Source of the DNA: Rhodococcus opacus B4
GTDB taxonomy: Bacteria > Actinomycetota > Actinomycetes > Mycobacteriales > Mycobacteriaceae
Direction of reading: 5' to 3'
DNA length: 64,000 bases
Assembly (NCBI RefSeq): GCF_000010805.1
Contig: NC_012522.1
Location: 5,394,001 to 5,458,000, forward strand
Below are positions 34,666 through 42,859 of this stretch, piece by piece. The notes below the pieces were generated by a model. That model was not told the DNA's origin, ran no database searches, and saw nothing but the letters and a program-made list of their open reading frames with translations. The position numbers and the translations under genes were made by a program. The stretch's first letter is position 1; each line of letters begins with the position of its first letter.

Positions 34666-35519
34666 CCAGCATTCTCTCCGCGCCCGCACCGGCCCGTACG
34701 GTCGCCCCCGGTCTCGACAGGCCCGGCGCCGCCGACCGGCAGATCCGCCGCCTCGGCCTGCGCAAGGGTCTCCCCTTCTCCCGGCTGGCCGGGGTGCTGC
34801 TTCTCCTCGCGGTGTGGGCGGTGGGCAGCCTGGCGGGCATGATCGACGCGCGAAAGCTGTCCGCGCCGTGGACGGTGGTCACCACGGCCGTCGACCTGAT
34901 CTCCACCGGCATCCTGCAGGAGCACATCGCCGCGTCGTTGAGCCGCGCCGCCGTCGGGTTCGTGTTCGGTGTGGTGATCGGGACGGCCCTGGCCGTCGTC
35001 GCCGGTCTGACACGTTCCGGTGACGCCCTCATCGACGGGCCGATCCAGCTCAAACGGGCCATCCCGACGCTCGGCCTGATCCCGCTGCTGATCCTCTGGC
35101 TCGGCATCGGCGAAACGTTCAAGATCGTGATCATCGCGCTCGGTGTCGTCGTCCACATGTACATCCAGACCCACAACTCGCTGACGTCGATCGACAACCG
35201 GTACGTCGAACTCGCCGAGATCCTCGGGCTGTCCCGGGCCACGTTCATCCGCAAGGTGGTGCTGCCGGGTGCGATGCCGGGATTCTTTCTCGGACTGCGT
35301 CTCTCGGTGACCGGTGCCTGGCTCACCCTCATCGTCGTCGAGGGAATCAACGCGGTGACCGGTCTGGGGAAGATGATGTACAACGCGCAGAACTACGGCC
35401 AGTCCGACGTGATTCTGGTGGGGCTCGCCGTCTACGGCATCTTCGGTCTGCTGTCCGACGCCGTCCTCCGCTACATCGAAAGGCGGTCGCTGTCATGGCG
35501 CAAGACGCTCGCAGGCTAG
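34662..35519 (+). CDS. ABC transporter permease (SsuC-like), operon 2
   Basis: 285-residue permease with an approximately 40-residue hydrophilic N-terminus and six hydrophobic segments. The EAA loop is ELAEILGLSRATFIRKVVLPGAMPG. It overlaps the binding-protein gene by 4 nt and the ATPase gene by 25 nt, so the transporter is tightly coupled. Unlike operon 1, the permease here precedes the ATPase gene. Confidence 0.9.
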   Translation: MTSILSAPAPARTVAPGLDRPGAADRQIRRLGLRKGLPFSRLAGVLLLLAVWAVGSLAGMIDARKLSAPWTVVTTAVDLISTGILQEHIAASLSRAAVGFVFGVVIGTALAVVAGLTRSGDALIDGPIQLKRAIPTLGLIPLLILWLGIGETFKIVIIALGVVVHMYIQTHNSLTSIDNRYVELAEILGLSRATFIRKVVLPGAMPGFFLGLRLSVTGAWLTLIVVEGINAVTGLGKMMYNAQNYGQSDVILVGLAVYGIFGLLSDAVLRYIERRSLSWRKTLAG

Positions 35520-36229
35520 AACTCGCCGCCGTGCAGGTGCGGTCCCTCGTTCGCGGATTCGGCGACAAGACCGTCCTCGACCACCTGGACCTCGACATTC
35601 CCGAAGGCCAGTTCGTGGCCCTGCTCGGCAAGAGCGGGTCCGGCAAGAGCACACTGCTGCGCGCGCTCGCGGGCCTCGACTACGACGTCGAGGGCCGCGG
35701 CGGAACGCTCACCGTGCCCGCGGAAGTGTCGGTGGCTTTCCAGGACTCACGGCTGCTGCCGTGGCTGCGGGTGCTCGACAACGTGACGCTCGGGCTGGGC
35801 CGCACCGGCACGAGCAGGGGCGCCTCCGCCCTCGCGGAGGTGGGGCTCGCCGGCCGCGAGAAGGCATGGCCCAGTGAATTATCCGGCGGTGAACAGCAGC
35901 GGGTGGCGCTGGCGCGGGCGCTGGTCCGCGAGCCTCAGCTGTTCCTCGCGGACGAGCCGTTCGGCGCCCTCGACGCGCTGACCCGGATCAAGATGCACGC
36001 GCTGCTGCAGGAGTTGATCCGCCGCCACCGCCCGACCGTCCTGCTCGTCACCCACGACGTCGACGAGGCGATCGCGCTCGCCGACCGGGTGCTCGTCCTC
36101 GACCGCGGGCAGATCGTCGTCGACGAGATCGTCGACATTCCGAGGCCGAGAGCGCTCGGCGACAGCAAGTTCCACGAGTTTCGCAATACGCTGCTCGGCG
36201 CCCTCGGCGTCGAGGTAGCGGCACAGTGA
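35495..36229 (+). CDS. ABC transporter ATP-binding protein (SsuB-like), operon 2
   Basis: 244-residue nucleotide-binding subunit. Walker A GKSGSGKST, Q-loop FQDSRLLPWLR, signature LSGGEQQR, Walker B LFLADEPFGALD and switch His VTHDVDEA are intact. The FQDSRLLPW form resembles SsuB proteins more than does the operon 1 ATPase. It begins inside the permease gene (25-nt overlap) and ends 11 nt before the monooxygenase gene. Confidence 0.92.
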   Translation: MAQDARRLELAAVQVRSLVRGFGDKTVLDHLDLDIPEGQFVALLGKSGSGKSTLLRALAGLDYDVEGRGGTLTVPAEVSVAFQDSRLLPWLRVLDNVTLGLGRTGTSRGASALAEVGLAGREKAWPSELSGGEQQRVALARALVREPQLFLADEPFGALDALTRIKMHALLQELIRRHRPTVLLVTHDVDEAIALADRVLVLDRGQIVVDEIVDIPRPRALGDSKFHEFRNTLLGALGVEVAAQ

Positions 36230-36240
36230 GGAGTTACACC

Positions 36241-37620
36241 ATGAGTTCGTCACCACAGCGCCGGCTGCATCTCAACGCATTCCTGATGGCGATCGGACAC
36301 CACGAGGCGGCCTGGCGCCTGCCCGAGAGCGACCCGAACGCCAACCTCGACATCAAGCACTACATCTCGCTGGCGCAGACCGCCGAACGCGGAAAGTTCG
36401 ACTCGGTGTTCCTCGCCGACAGCCCGGTGCTGTTCAGCAATCCGGAACGCAGGCCGAGCGGCAAGCTGGAGCCGACCATCATCCTCACTGCGATCTCCGC
36501 GGCCACCGAGAAGATCGGCCTGATCGCGACCGCGTCGACCAGTTACAACGAGCCGTACAACCTGGCGCGGCGGTTCGCGTCCCTCGACTTCGTCAGCAGC
36601 GGCCGCGCCGGCTGGAACATCGTCACCACCGCCGGCGCCGACGCCGCGCAGAACTTCGGGCTCGACGACACCCCCGCACACCGCAGCCGCTACGAGCGGG
36701 CCGCGGAATTCGTCGAGGTGTCCACCAAGTTGTGGGACAGCTGGGAGGACGACGCCATCGTCGCGGACAAGGACGTCGCGATCCACGCCGACTCCGCCAA
36801 GGTCCACGTCATCGAGCACGAGGGCCGGTTCTTCAAGGTGCGGGGACCGCTCAACGTGCCGCGGTCGCCGCAGGGATACCCGCTGCTCGTGCAGGCGGGA
36901 TCGTCCGAGGACGGAAAGGATTTCGCCGCCCGCTACTCGGAGGCCATCTTCACCGCCCAGCCCACCCTGGACGAAGGGAAGGCGTTCTACGCCGACGTCA
37001 AGGACCGCGTCGCGGCAGTGGGAAGGGACCCGGAGCAGGTGCTGATCCTGCCCGGCATCGTGCCGGTCATCGCGGACACCGAGGAGGAGGCCCGTGAACT
37101 CGAGGCCGAACTGGAGCGGCTGATCTCGCCGGAATACGCCCGGAAGCAGTTGGCGCAGCGGTTCAATCTCGAACCCGAGCAACTCCCGCTCGACGAGGAA
37201 CTGCCCGACGACCTGCCGTCCGAGGACGAGATCGAGGGCGCGAAGAGCCGGTACACGCTGATCGTGGACCTCGCCCGCCGGGAGAAGCTCACCGTCAGGC
37301 AACTGATCGGGCGACTCGGTGGCGGTCGAGGTCACCGCACGTTCGCGGGCACCCCGCTCCAGGTGGCCGACACGATCGAGCACTGGTTCCGCAACGGCGC
37401 CGCCGACGGGTTCAACATCATGCCCGCCGTCCTGCCGTCCGGGCTGGAGAAGTTCGTCGACTCCGTGGTCCCGATCCTGCAGGAACGCGGACTGTTCCGC
37501 ACCGACTACACCGAGACCACGTTGCGCGGGCACTACGGCCTGCCGCGGCCCGCAAATCAGTTTGCGGTCGAGAAGGATGGCCTCCGGCCCCGTGAGTACT
37601 TATCAACGTCCCGCGGTTGA
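36241..37620 (+). CDS. FMN-dependent LLM-class monooxygenase, operon 2, with repeat-derived C-terminus
   Basis: 459-residue paralogue of the operon 1 monooxygenase, sharing HLNAFLM-IGHHEAAWR, GRAGWNIVT, GRGHRTFAGTP, ADGFNIMP and TTLRGHYGL. The ATG is preceded by GAGGAG. Expected role: FMNH2-dependent C-S (or C-N) cleavage of the imported compound; no flavin reductase is encoded nearby. Its final residues, REYLSTSRG, and the stop codon are encoded by copy 2 of the 40-bp palindromic repeat. The element therefore landed in the 3' end and now supplies the terminus. Confidence 0.88.
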   Translation: MSSSPQRRLHLNAFLMAIGHHEAAWRLPESDPNANLDIKHYISLAQTAERGKFDSVFLADSPVLFSNPERRPSGKLEPTIILTAISAATEKIGLIATASTSYNEPYNLARRFASLDFVSSGRAGWNIVTTAGADAAQNFGLDDTPAHRSRYERAAEFVEVSTKLWDSWEDDAIVADKDVAIHADSAKVHVIEHEGRFFKVRGPLNVPRSPQGYPLLVQAGSSEDGKDFAARYSEAIFTAQPTLDEGKAFYADVKDRVAAVGRDPEQVLILPGIVPVIADTEEEARELEAELERLISPEYARKQLAQRFNLEPEQLPLDEELPDDLPSEDEIEGAKSRYTLIVDLARREKLTVRQLIGRLGGGRGHRTFAGTPLQVADTIEHWFRNGAADGFNIMPAVLPSGLEKFVDSVVPILQERGLFRTDYTETTLRGHYGLPRPANQFAVEKDGLRPREYLSTSRG

Positions 37621-37631
37621 CAAGTACTCAC
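37592..37631. repeat. 40-bp palindromic intergenic repeat, copy 2
   Basis: Arms GTGAGTACTTATCAAC and GTTGACAAGTACTCAC around GTCCCGCG; only one arm position is unmatched, and flanking CCC/GGG extend the stem. It contains the stop codon of the monooxygenase gene and lies 11 bp from the stop of the convergent mycolyltransferase gene. Confidence 0.87.
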
Positions 37632-37642
37632 GGGCCGCAGGC

Positions 37643-38626
37643 CTACGCGCCGATCGACGCCTTCATCATCGGGAGCATCGCCCACAGCTGGTCCTGCCAG
37701 TAGCCCCAGCTGTGGGTTCCCGTCGCCGGGAAGTCGTAGTGCGCCGGGATGCCGAGGGTGTCGAGCCGCACCTGGAAGGCACGGTTCTGGGCCAGCGCGA
37801 TGGCCTCGAGTCCCATGCCGGTGCCGACGTTGAAGACGTCGATCGCGGACTGCGGCTGATCGTGCGGGCCGGGGAGGCCGGCACCCGCCGAGATCCACAT
37901 CGGCAGCCCGCGCATCAGCGGCGCCGCGACGAACGGGTCGTTCCGCAGCCAGGCGGGATCCCACGGCGGGCCCCACATGCAGTCGGCGTTGTAACCACCG
38001 GAGTCGAGCATCGCGATGCGGATCGCCTCACGCATGCCCGGCGCCGACAGGTTCAGATATCCCGACATCGACCCGGCGAACGTAAACTGGTCGCGATGGT
38101 AGGCGGCGAGGATCAACGCCGCGTTGCCGCCCATCGACAATCCGGCGATGGCGTTGCTGGTGCGGCTGATGCCGTAATTGTTCGCCAGGAAGTCGGGCAG
38201 GTTCTGGGTGAGGAATGACTCCCATTTGTACGTGTACGGCTGCCCGTTGGTGTTGCTGGGCGCGTACCAGTCCGTGTAGAAGCTGGACTGTCCGCCGACC
38301 GGTTCGACCACGGTGATCCCGTGATCGGACAACCACGCGGCGTTGGTCTCGTGCTCCCACCCGCTGACGTCGTTGGTGGCGCGGAGTCCGTCGAGGAGGT
38401 ACACGGCCTTGTTGCTGCCGTTGTTCGCGAGCCACATGCGGATCTTGATCTGCCCGACCCCGCCGGGTGCGTCGACCCAGTGCTCGCGCAGACGGCTGTA
38501 CGGGTCGGCGGACGCCGTCCCGCCGCCGACGAGGACGAACGCGAGAGGCAGCACCACCACCGCAATCATCAGCCGGACGACGCCCCGTAACCAACCGTGT
38601 AACGGCTTCGTTGCTGTGACACTCAT
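37643..38626 (-). CDS. Mycolyltransferase/esterase of the antigen 85 family
   Basis: 327-residue secreted alpha/beta hydrolase. A signal peptide (about residues 1-41) ends GGGTASADP. The nucleophile elbow is GLSMGG, with downstream acid and His (THSWGYWQ) completing the triad. Antigen 85 proteins transfer mycolic acids to trehalose and arabinogalactan, so this marks a mycolata cell wall. It is flanked by two copies of the palindromic repeat (37592 and 38730). Paralogues are usual, so a specific Fbp/Cmt name is not assigned. Confidence 0.88.
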   Translation of the reverse strand: MSVTATKPLHGWLRGVVRLMIAVVVLPLAFVLVGGGTASADPYSRLREHWVDAPGGVGQIKIRMWLANNGSNKAVYLLDGLRATNDVSGWEHETNAAWLSDHGITVVEPVGGQSSFYTDWYAPSNTNGQPYTYKWESFLTQNLPDFLANNYGISRTSNAIAGLSMGGNAALILAAYHRDQFTFAGSMSGYLNLSAPGMREAIRIAMLDSGGYNADCMWGPPWDPAWLRNDPFVAAPLMRGLPMWISAGAGLPGPHDQPQSAIDVFNVGTGMGLEAIALAQNRAFQVRLDTLGIPAHYDFPATGTHSWGYWQDQLWAMLPMMKASIGA

Positions 38627-38729
38627 GGTTCTGCCTCCTGGAAGTCGTCCCCGGCCAGGTACATACCAGCAACACGGTATTGCGCGGCCCGGAATTCCTC
38701 GGCGTTTGCGCGGAATCGTTATCCGAGCT

Positions 38730-38769
38730 GTGAGTACTTGTTAACGTCCCGCGGTTGACGAGTACTCAC
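38730..38769. repeat. 40-bp palindromic intergenic repeat, copy 3
   Basis: Arms GTGAGTACTTGTTAAC and GTTGACGAGTACTCAC around GTCCCGCG. Its right end contains the stop codon (38766-38768, minus strand) of the helicase-associated gene. Confidence 0.85.
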
Positions 38770-41084
38770 GGGTCGACGCGGGCGACCGATGTGATGCGGT
38801 GGAGGGTGAACCGGCGGACCGCGCCGCTCGCCGGGTCGAACGCGTCGAGCTGGCCGCCGCCGACGCTGACCGGGTCGACGATGCGGTGCGTCGCCACACC
38901 CTGCGCGTCGACGTAACCGATGGTCACGCTGGAGCGTTCCCGCGCCGCAGCGTTGAGCAGGGCGATGGTCGCGGCGCTGCTGGCCCGCGACCCGTCGGAC
39001 CGGATGCCGCCGGAACCGCGGGCCGACGCCGCCAGATCACCGGCGCGCAGGGTTCGGACGACGGCGTCGAGCTGGGCATCCGTGGCCACGGCGGGGGTGC
39101 GGGCCGGGGCCTTGCGCCGGGTCACGACCCGGGCGCCGCGCGGGCGCAGGTCGACGAGGGCGCCGGACGAGTCCTCGCCCGCCGGCGCGAACCCGGCCGC
39201 CCGCAATTCGCCCAGCACTTCCCGCAGCGGTGCCTGCGACACCGCCACCGTCGGAGCCAGCGCGCGCAGGGCCAAAGATGCAGCGACCGGTGACGCCAGG
39301 ACCTCCGCGAGCAGCGTCGGGTCCTCGCAGCGGACGAACGACGCCGCGACACCGGCCCGGAGCCGGCCGTGGCGCCGCGCGACGTCGTCGATCAGATACG
39401 ACAGCGACTGCGGGACGGGGGTGCGCGACCGGGTCGCGAAGAGGCTGTGCAGTTCGGCCGCCGTCATCCCGACGTCGAGGGCGCGCCGCACGCTGTCCTC
39501 GCTGATCCGGTACATCGACGCCGCACCGGCGGACTCGATGTCCGCGACGAGGGTGATCTGCTCCAGCAGGTCCGGGGTCAGCGGTCCCGGGGCGACGACG
39601 GTGAGGTCGGCCTGCACGAGGACGTGGTCGACGGGTTCGGGCAGCGACGCGTGCATCTCGGACTCGGCGTCGCCGCCGTGGAGCAGCGCTCGTCCCGGGG
39701 AGCTGAGCGCGCCGCGGGCGACGAGCCCGAGGGTCGCGGCCTCCTCGAGGGTGCGTTCCACCGCGTGGACCCGCAGCCGGGCACCCCAGCGGGGCCGGCG
39801 CCAGGCCAGCAGGCGACTGACCTCGGCGGGGTCGGCCGAGTGCCCGCTGCCCAGTTCGGCCAGCAGCCCCAGGATCGCCTGCCGATCCCGCGGCGCGGAC
39901 GGCGCGCGCACCTCCTCGGACAGCGCGGCCACCGGTTTGTCGTTGGCGTCGCGCATGCCGATGAACCACGCCATGCGCGGCAGTTCCAGCCACGCCGCGG
40001 CCAGGGCATGCCACCGCCGGGCGACCGGGGCGGTCAGCCAGTTGTCGACGGCGGTGGTCGGGGCCCAGTAGTTCTCCCCGGTGTCGGTCGTGGGGGCCGG
40101 GTCCGGGGTGCCGCTCGCGATCAGTCCCGCCGCCGACAGCAGTTCGACGAGCAGGCTCAGCCGGTTCTCGTCGATGCCGGACGTCTTGGCGATCCGCCGC
40201 AGTTCCCGGACCCCGAGACCTCCCGCCCGCAGAGCCGGTGCCGGGATCTCGCCGAGCGCCTTGACGACGTCCTCGCAGTGGCGAACCAGTTCGAGAGCCT
40301 CACCGGCGGCGGCGGCGTTGATGTCGGCCGGCTTGTGTTTGCGGCCCGCCACTCCGGGCGCGGCCAGCGAGGTGGGGTCGAAGACAGCTTCCCCGCGCAG
40401 GACCTGCCGCACCTGGAACGGCAGTTCGACGGTCTCGTCGTCGATCCACCGCAGCAGCCCGGCGGCGAGGAGCCGCTGAACGGGACGGTCGGGAGGTGTC
40501 CCGGGAGCCGCGTCCCGGGTGCGCCCGATCGAACTCGACTTCGCCAGGGTCTCGAGGATGTCCCGTTCGGCGGTCTGCAGTCCGGCCAGCGCTGCCGTGA
40601 TCCCGGCTTCGTCGAGCGTCTCGACGGGTTCGGCGCTGCGCCCGACGCGCCACGGGATGGCGGCCACCACGGCGGGAACGATCCGCAGCGACGTCTTGTC
40701 GCCCCAGACGATCCCGACGGACCGCAGGCCGTCGAGGGTGGCGTCGACGGTCTTCTTCGTCGCCCGCGACCCCACCGCCTCCTGCAGGGTGGCCCGGGGC
40801 ACGGGCACCTCGTCGGCACGCCCCAGTGCCAGGAGTTCGAGGACACCGAAGTCCAGGGACGTCAGGTTGTCGGCCGCACGGGCGACCGAGGCCCGTTGCT
40901 CGGCGCGGCCGGCGAGGACGGCGATCGTGGCCGGCGGCGGGACCGCGAGATCCGGGCGCCTCCGGAGCAGATCCGTCAGTTCGGCGTCGCTTCGAGCGGC
41001 CAGCCAGTCCGCGAGCGTCGCGGCGCCGCGGGGGGAGACTGCGGTGCCGTTGGTGCTCGCGGTGGTGTCGTCGGTGTCGGTCAT
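38766..41084 (-). CDS. Helicase-associated (XPB/Ssl2-like) domain protein, Rv0862c-type
   Basis: 772-residue cytoplasmic protein recognised as the actinobacterial 'helicase C-terminal/XPB-associated' family; in mycobacteria it is encoded next to XPB. It is rich in winged-helix-like segments, and the C-terminal part (about 560-770) with TIGYVDAQGVATHRIVDPVSVGGG resembles a WYL-like beta domain. No Walker motifs are present, so it is not itself an ATPase. The probable role is as partner or regulator of XPB, by context only. The stop codon is supplied by repeat copy 3, and about 7.7 kb separates it from the XPB gene. Confidence 0.75.
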   Translation of the reverse strand: MTDTDDTTASTNGTAVSPRGAATLADWLAARSDAELTDLLRRRPDLAVPPPATIAVLAGRAEQRASVARAADNLTSLDFGVLELLALGRADEVPVPRATLQEAVGSRATKKTVDATLDGLRSVGIVWGDKTSLRIVPAVVAAIPWRVGRSAEPVETLDEAGITAALAGLQTAERDILETLAKSSSIGRTRDAAPGTPPDRPVQRLLAAGLLRWIDDETVELPFQVRQVLRGEAVFDPTSLAAPGVAGRKHKPADINAAAAGEALELVRHCEDVVKALGEIPAPALRAGGLGVRELRRIAKTSGIDENRLSLLVELLSAAGLIASGTPDPAPTTDTGENYWAPTTAVDNWLTAPVARRWHALAAAWLELPRMAWFIGMRDANDKPVAALSEEVRAPSAPRDRQAILGLLAELGSGHSADPAEVSRLLAWRRPRWGARLRVHAVERTLEEAATLGLVARGALSSPGRALLHGGDAESEMHASLPEPVDHVLVQADLTVVAPGPLTPDLLEQITLVADIESAGAASMYRISEDSVRRALDVGMTAAELHSLFATRSRTPVPQSLSYLIDDVARRHGRLRAGVAASFVRCEDPTLLAEVLASPVAASLALRALAPTVAVSQAPLREVLGELRAAGFAPAGEDSSGALVDLRPRGARVVTRRKAPARTPAVATDAQLDAVVRTLRAGDLAASARGSGGIRSDGSRASSAATIALLNAAARERSSVTIGYVDAQGVATHRIVDPVSVGGGQLDAFDPASGAVRRFTLHRITSVARVDP

Positions 41085-41144
41085 CGACTATCAGATTAGA
41101 GACCTGGGCTGTACGTCGCCGAATGCTCCTGTCAAAATGGCACC

Positions 41145-41333
41145 GTGGCTAACAATTCGAAGAAGCAGTACGTGGATCCAGGGTGGCCCGAAACCGCCGA
41201 TGGAGATCACGCCGTGACCGAACTGTCGTCGACCCGTGCGGGCGGATTGTCCCCGTTCGGCGAGGACACCGAGTTCCCGTTGCCGGCGGAGTCGTTGCCG
41301 TACGCGCACCCGCACACGGTGATCAACCGCTGA
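41145..41333 (+). CDS. Conserved 62-residue acidic protein (Rv0863-like)
   Basis: Small soluble protein starting at GTG ([20 protein letters not shown]), with no membrane segment or Cys. The position, between the XPB-associated gene and rpf, matches Rv0863 of M. tuberculosis. A CAAAAT hexamer 6 nt upstream could serve as a leaderless -10. A strong bidirectional terminator follows 8 nt after the stop. Function unknown. Confidence 0.72.
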   Translation: MANNSKKQYVDPGWPETADGDHAVTELSSTRAGGLSPFGEDTEFPLPAESLPYAHPHTVINR

Positions 41334-41340
41334 CCACGCG

Positions 41341-41387
41341 ACAGAAGAGGGGCCCTGCACCGGATCGGTGCAAGGCCCCTCTTCTGT
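41341..41387. terminator. Bidirectional terminator between the 62-aa gene and rpf
   Basis: Stem of 14 + 7 bp with a single C-A mismatch (arms 41341-41362 and 41366-41387) and a 3-nt loop. The outer arms are GAAGAGG/CCTCTTC, giving T-rich sequence on both exits. It sits between convergent stops at 41333 and 41400. Confidence 0.85.
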
Positions 41388-41399
41388 GAGGTGCGGGGA

Positions 41400-41981
41400 T
41401 TACTGCGGGAGCAGTCCCTTGTTCGCGTCGATGAGCTGCAGGATCTGGGGATCGATCGCGATGCCCTGGGCCTTGACGGCCTCGATCGCGCTGTCGACGA
41501 CGCCCGCGTACTGCGAGGTGCCGTTGGTGCTGGGGACGCCGCCGGTGATGTCGGGGAGTGCCGGCGCCGCGGGGGCCTCGGGCACGGTGGCGGGGGCGGT
41601 GCGCTGGGTGGGTGCGCTGCTCAGGCCGAGGCTCGAGGAGCAGGACGGCCATGCGCCCCAGCCCTGGGAGTCGAGAACCTTCTCGGCGACGACGATCTGC
41701 TCTTCACGCGAGGCCTGGTTGGCGGTGGCTGCGTACTGGGTTCCACCGTGTGCGTTCCAGGTGCTCGGGGAGAACTGGAGTCCGCCCTGGAAGCCGTTTC
41801 CGGTGTTGATGCCCCAGTTGCCGCCGGACTCGCACTGCGCGAGGCGGTCCCAGTCGGAGTCGGGTGCCGCGTTCGCGGTGCCCGAGAAGGCTGCTCCGGC
41901 GACGCCCATGATGGCGCCGGTAACGGCGACCTTGGCGACGGTGCGGCCGGTGGTGGTGGGCTTGCGATGGCGTCCGCTCAT
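41400..41981 (-). CDS. rpfA: Resuscitation-promoting factor (Rpf, transglycosylase-like)
   Basis: 193-residue secreted peptidoglycan hydrolase that promotes regrowth of dormant cells. A signal peptide (about residues 1-36, ending GTANAA) leads directly into the Rpf domain DSDWDRLAQCESGGNWGINT, with the catalytic Glu in CESGGNW and the disulfide partner in WPSCSSSLG. A Pro/Ala-rich tail follows. The start at MSGRHRKP has GAGAGGA upstream. The mRNA leader carries a c-di-AMP riboswitch, and a CRP-type site lies further upstream, as for mycobacterial rpfA at the same chromosomal position. Confidence 0.93.
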   Translation of the reverse strand: MSGRHRKPTTTGRTVAKVAVTGAIMGVAGAAFSGTANAAPDSDWDRLAQCESGGNWGINTGNGFQGGLQFSPSTWNAHGGTQYAATANQASREEQIVVAEKVLDSQGWGAWPSCSSSLGLSSAPTQRTAPATVPEAPAAPALPDITGGVPSTNGTSQYAGVVDSAIEAVKAQGIAIDPQILQLIDANKGLLPQ

Positions 41982-42005
41982 AGTGGTCGAGATCCTCTCC
42001 ACACG

Positions 42006-42181
42006 CGCCTGCGAGGTCAGCTGTCGGGTTCGGGCTGAGAGGTCGCCCGGCCTCGCCTCTCCTGGCTGGAGAGGGTCTGGCTTCACCCCAAGATCCGACT
42101 GTGCGAGGCACATTCGGACCGGTGTCCGTCTGGAAACTTGCGTTCCCTGGAGGACTTTGGGTCCCCCGTCCTCGTCCCTGA
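42006..42181 (-). ncRNA. c-di-AMP riboswitch (ydaO-yuaA type) upstream of rpf
   Basis: On the minus strand the leader contains the family's conserved blocks in order: GACGGGGGACCCA near 42155-42172, GGGGTGAAGCC near 42080-42092, and the 3' signature GAACCCGACAGCTGACCTCG and GCAGGCG at 42006-42032, ending 24 nt before the rpf start. ydaO-type c-di-AMP riboswitches are well known upstream of rpf genes in actinobacteria and turn them off when c-di-AMP is high. Outer boundaries are approximate. Confidence 0.87.
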
Positions 42182-42440
42182 AATGCTTCGTCGGGACTCC
42201 GGTACCCGCGGGACGAGGTTTGGCGCGGCGGGCCGGACGTGGCCGATGTTTCCTCGGCCGGTGACGACGGTAACGGGCCGAGGCCGCAGTGTCACCATTT
42301 GATAACGCGGAGTGTCTTCGCCTGTTGCGGGGCCGCATTCGGCGCGCGGGAACTCTTCCCAGCTAGTGGGGGCGAGACGCGCGTATCCCCGAGCTGTTGC
42401 CCTTCCGTTACCCGGTCGTTATGTGAGGAAGCTCACAGCG
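42182..42440. other. Upstream region of the rpf transcription unit
   Basis: Non-coding stretch between the riboswitch and the yccF stop. It should hold the rpf promoter, but I cannot single out a convincing -10. The one clear site is the CRP-like palindrome at 42422-42437. Confidence 0.5.
42422..42437. promoter_or_regulatory. CRP/GlxR-type binding site
   Basis: TGTGA-GGAAGC-TCACA, a perfect match to the cAMP-receptor-protein consensus TGTGA-N6-TCACA. It is about 250 bp upstream of the riboswitch 5' end and 4 bp from the yccF stop. CRP (Rv3676) control of rpfA is documented in M. tuberculosis. Confidence 0.7.
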
Positions 42441-42815
42441 TTACGGAGCGTCGACGATGTCCTTGCCGAGGGGCATGAGCGAGATGGGAATCATCTTGAT
42501 ATTCGCGACGGCGAGCGGGATCCCGATGATCGTGATCGCCATCGCGACGGCCGTGACGATGTGCCCGATCGCGAGCCACAGACCTGCGATGATGAACCAG
42601 ATGACGTTGCCGATCAGCGAGGCGACCCCGGCCGTCGGCTTGTCGATCACGGTCTTCCCGAACGGCCACAGCGCGTAGACCCCGACCCGGAACGACGCGA
42701 TGCCGAACGGGATCGTGATGATCAGGATGCAGCACAGGATCCCGGCGACGAAGTACCCCAGCGCCAGCCACAGACCGCCGAAGATCAGCCAGATGATGTT
42801 GAGCAGAATTCTCAT
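42441..42815 (-). CDS. YccF domain-containing membrane protein
   Basis: 124-residue inner-membrane protein made of two repeated YccF units, each with two hydrophobic segments: ILLNIIWLIFGGLWLALGYF and NVIWFIIAGLWLAIGHI, with IPFGIASFR and IGIPLAVANI closing the units. Function unknown; position matches Rv0870c. The frame is open upstream, but similarity begins exactly at this ATG. Confidence 0.88.
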   Translation of the reverse strand: MRILLNIIWLIFGGLWLALGYFVAGILCCILIITIPFGIASFRVGVYALWPFGKTVIDKPTAGVASLIGNVIWFIIAGLWLAIGHIVTAVAMAITIIGIPLAVANIKMIPISLMPLGKDIVDAP

Positions 42816-42859
42816 GATCGTCCCCTCGGTGGTCGGGAATGCATCGGTGGTCGGGTGTG

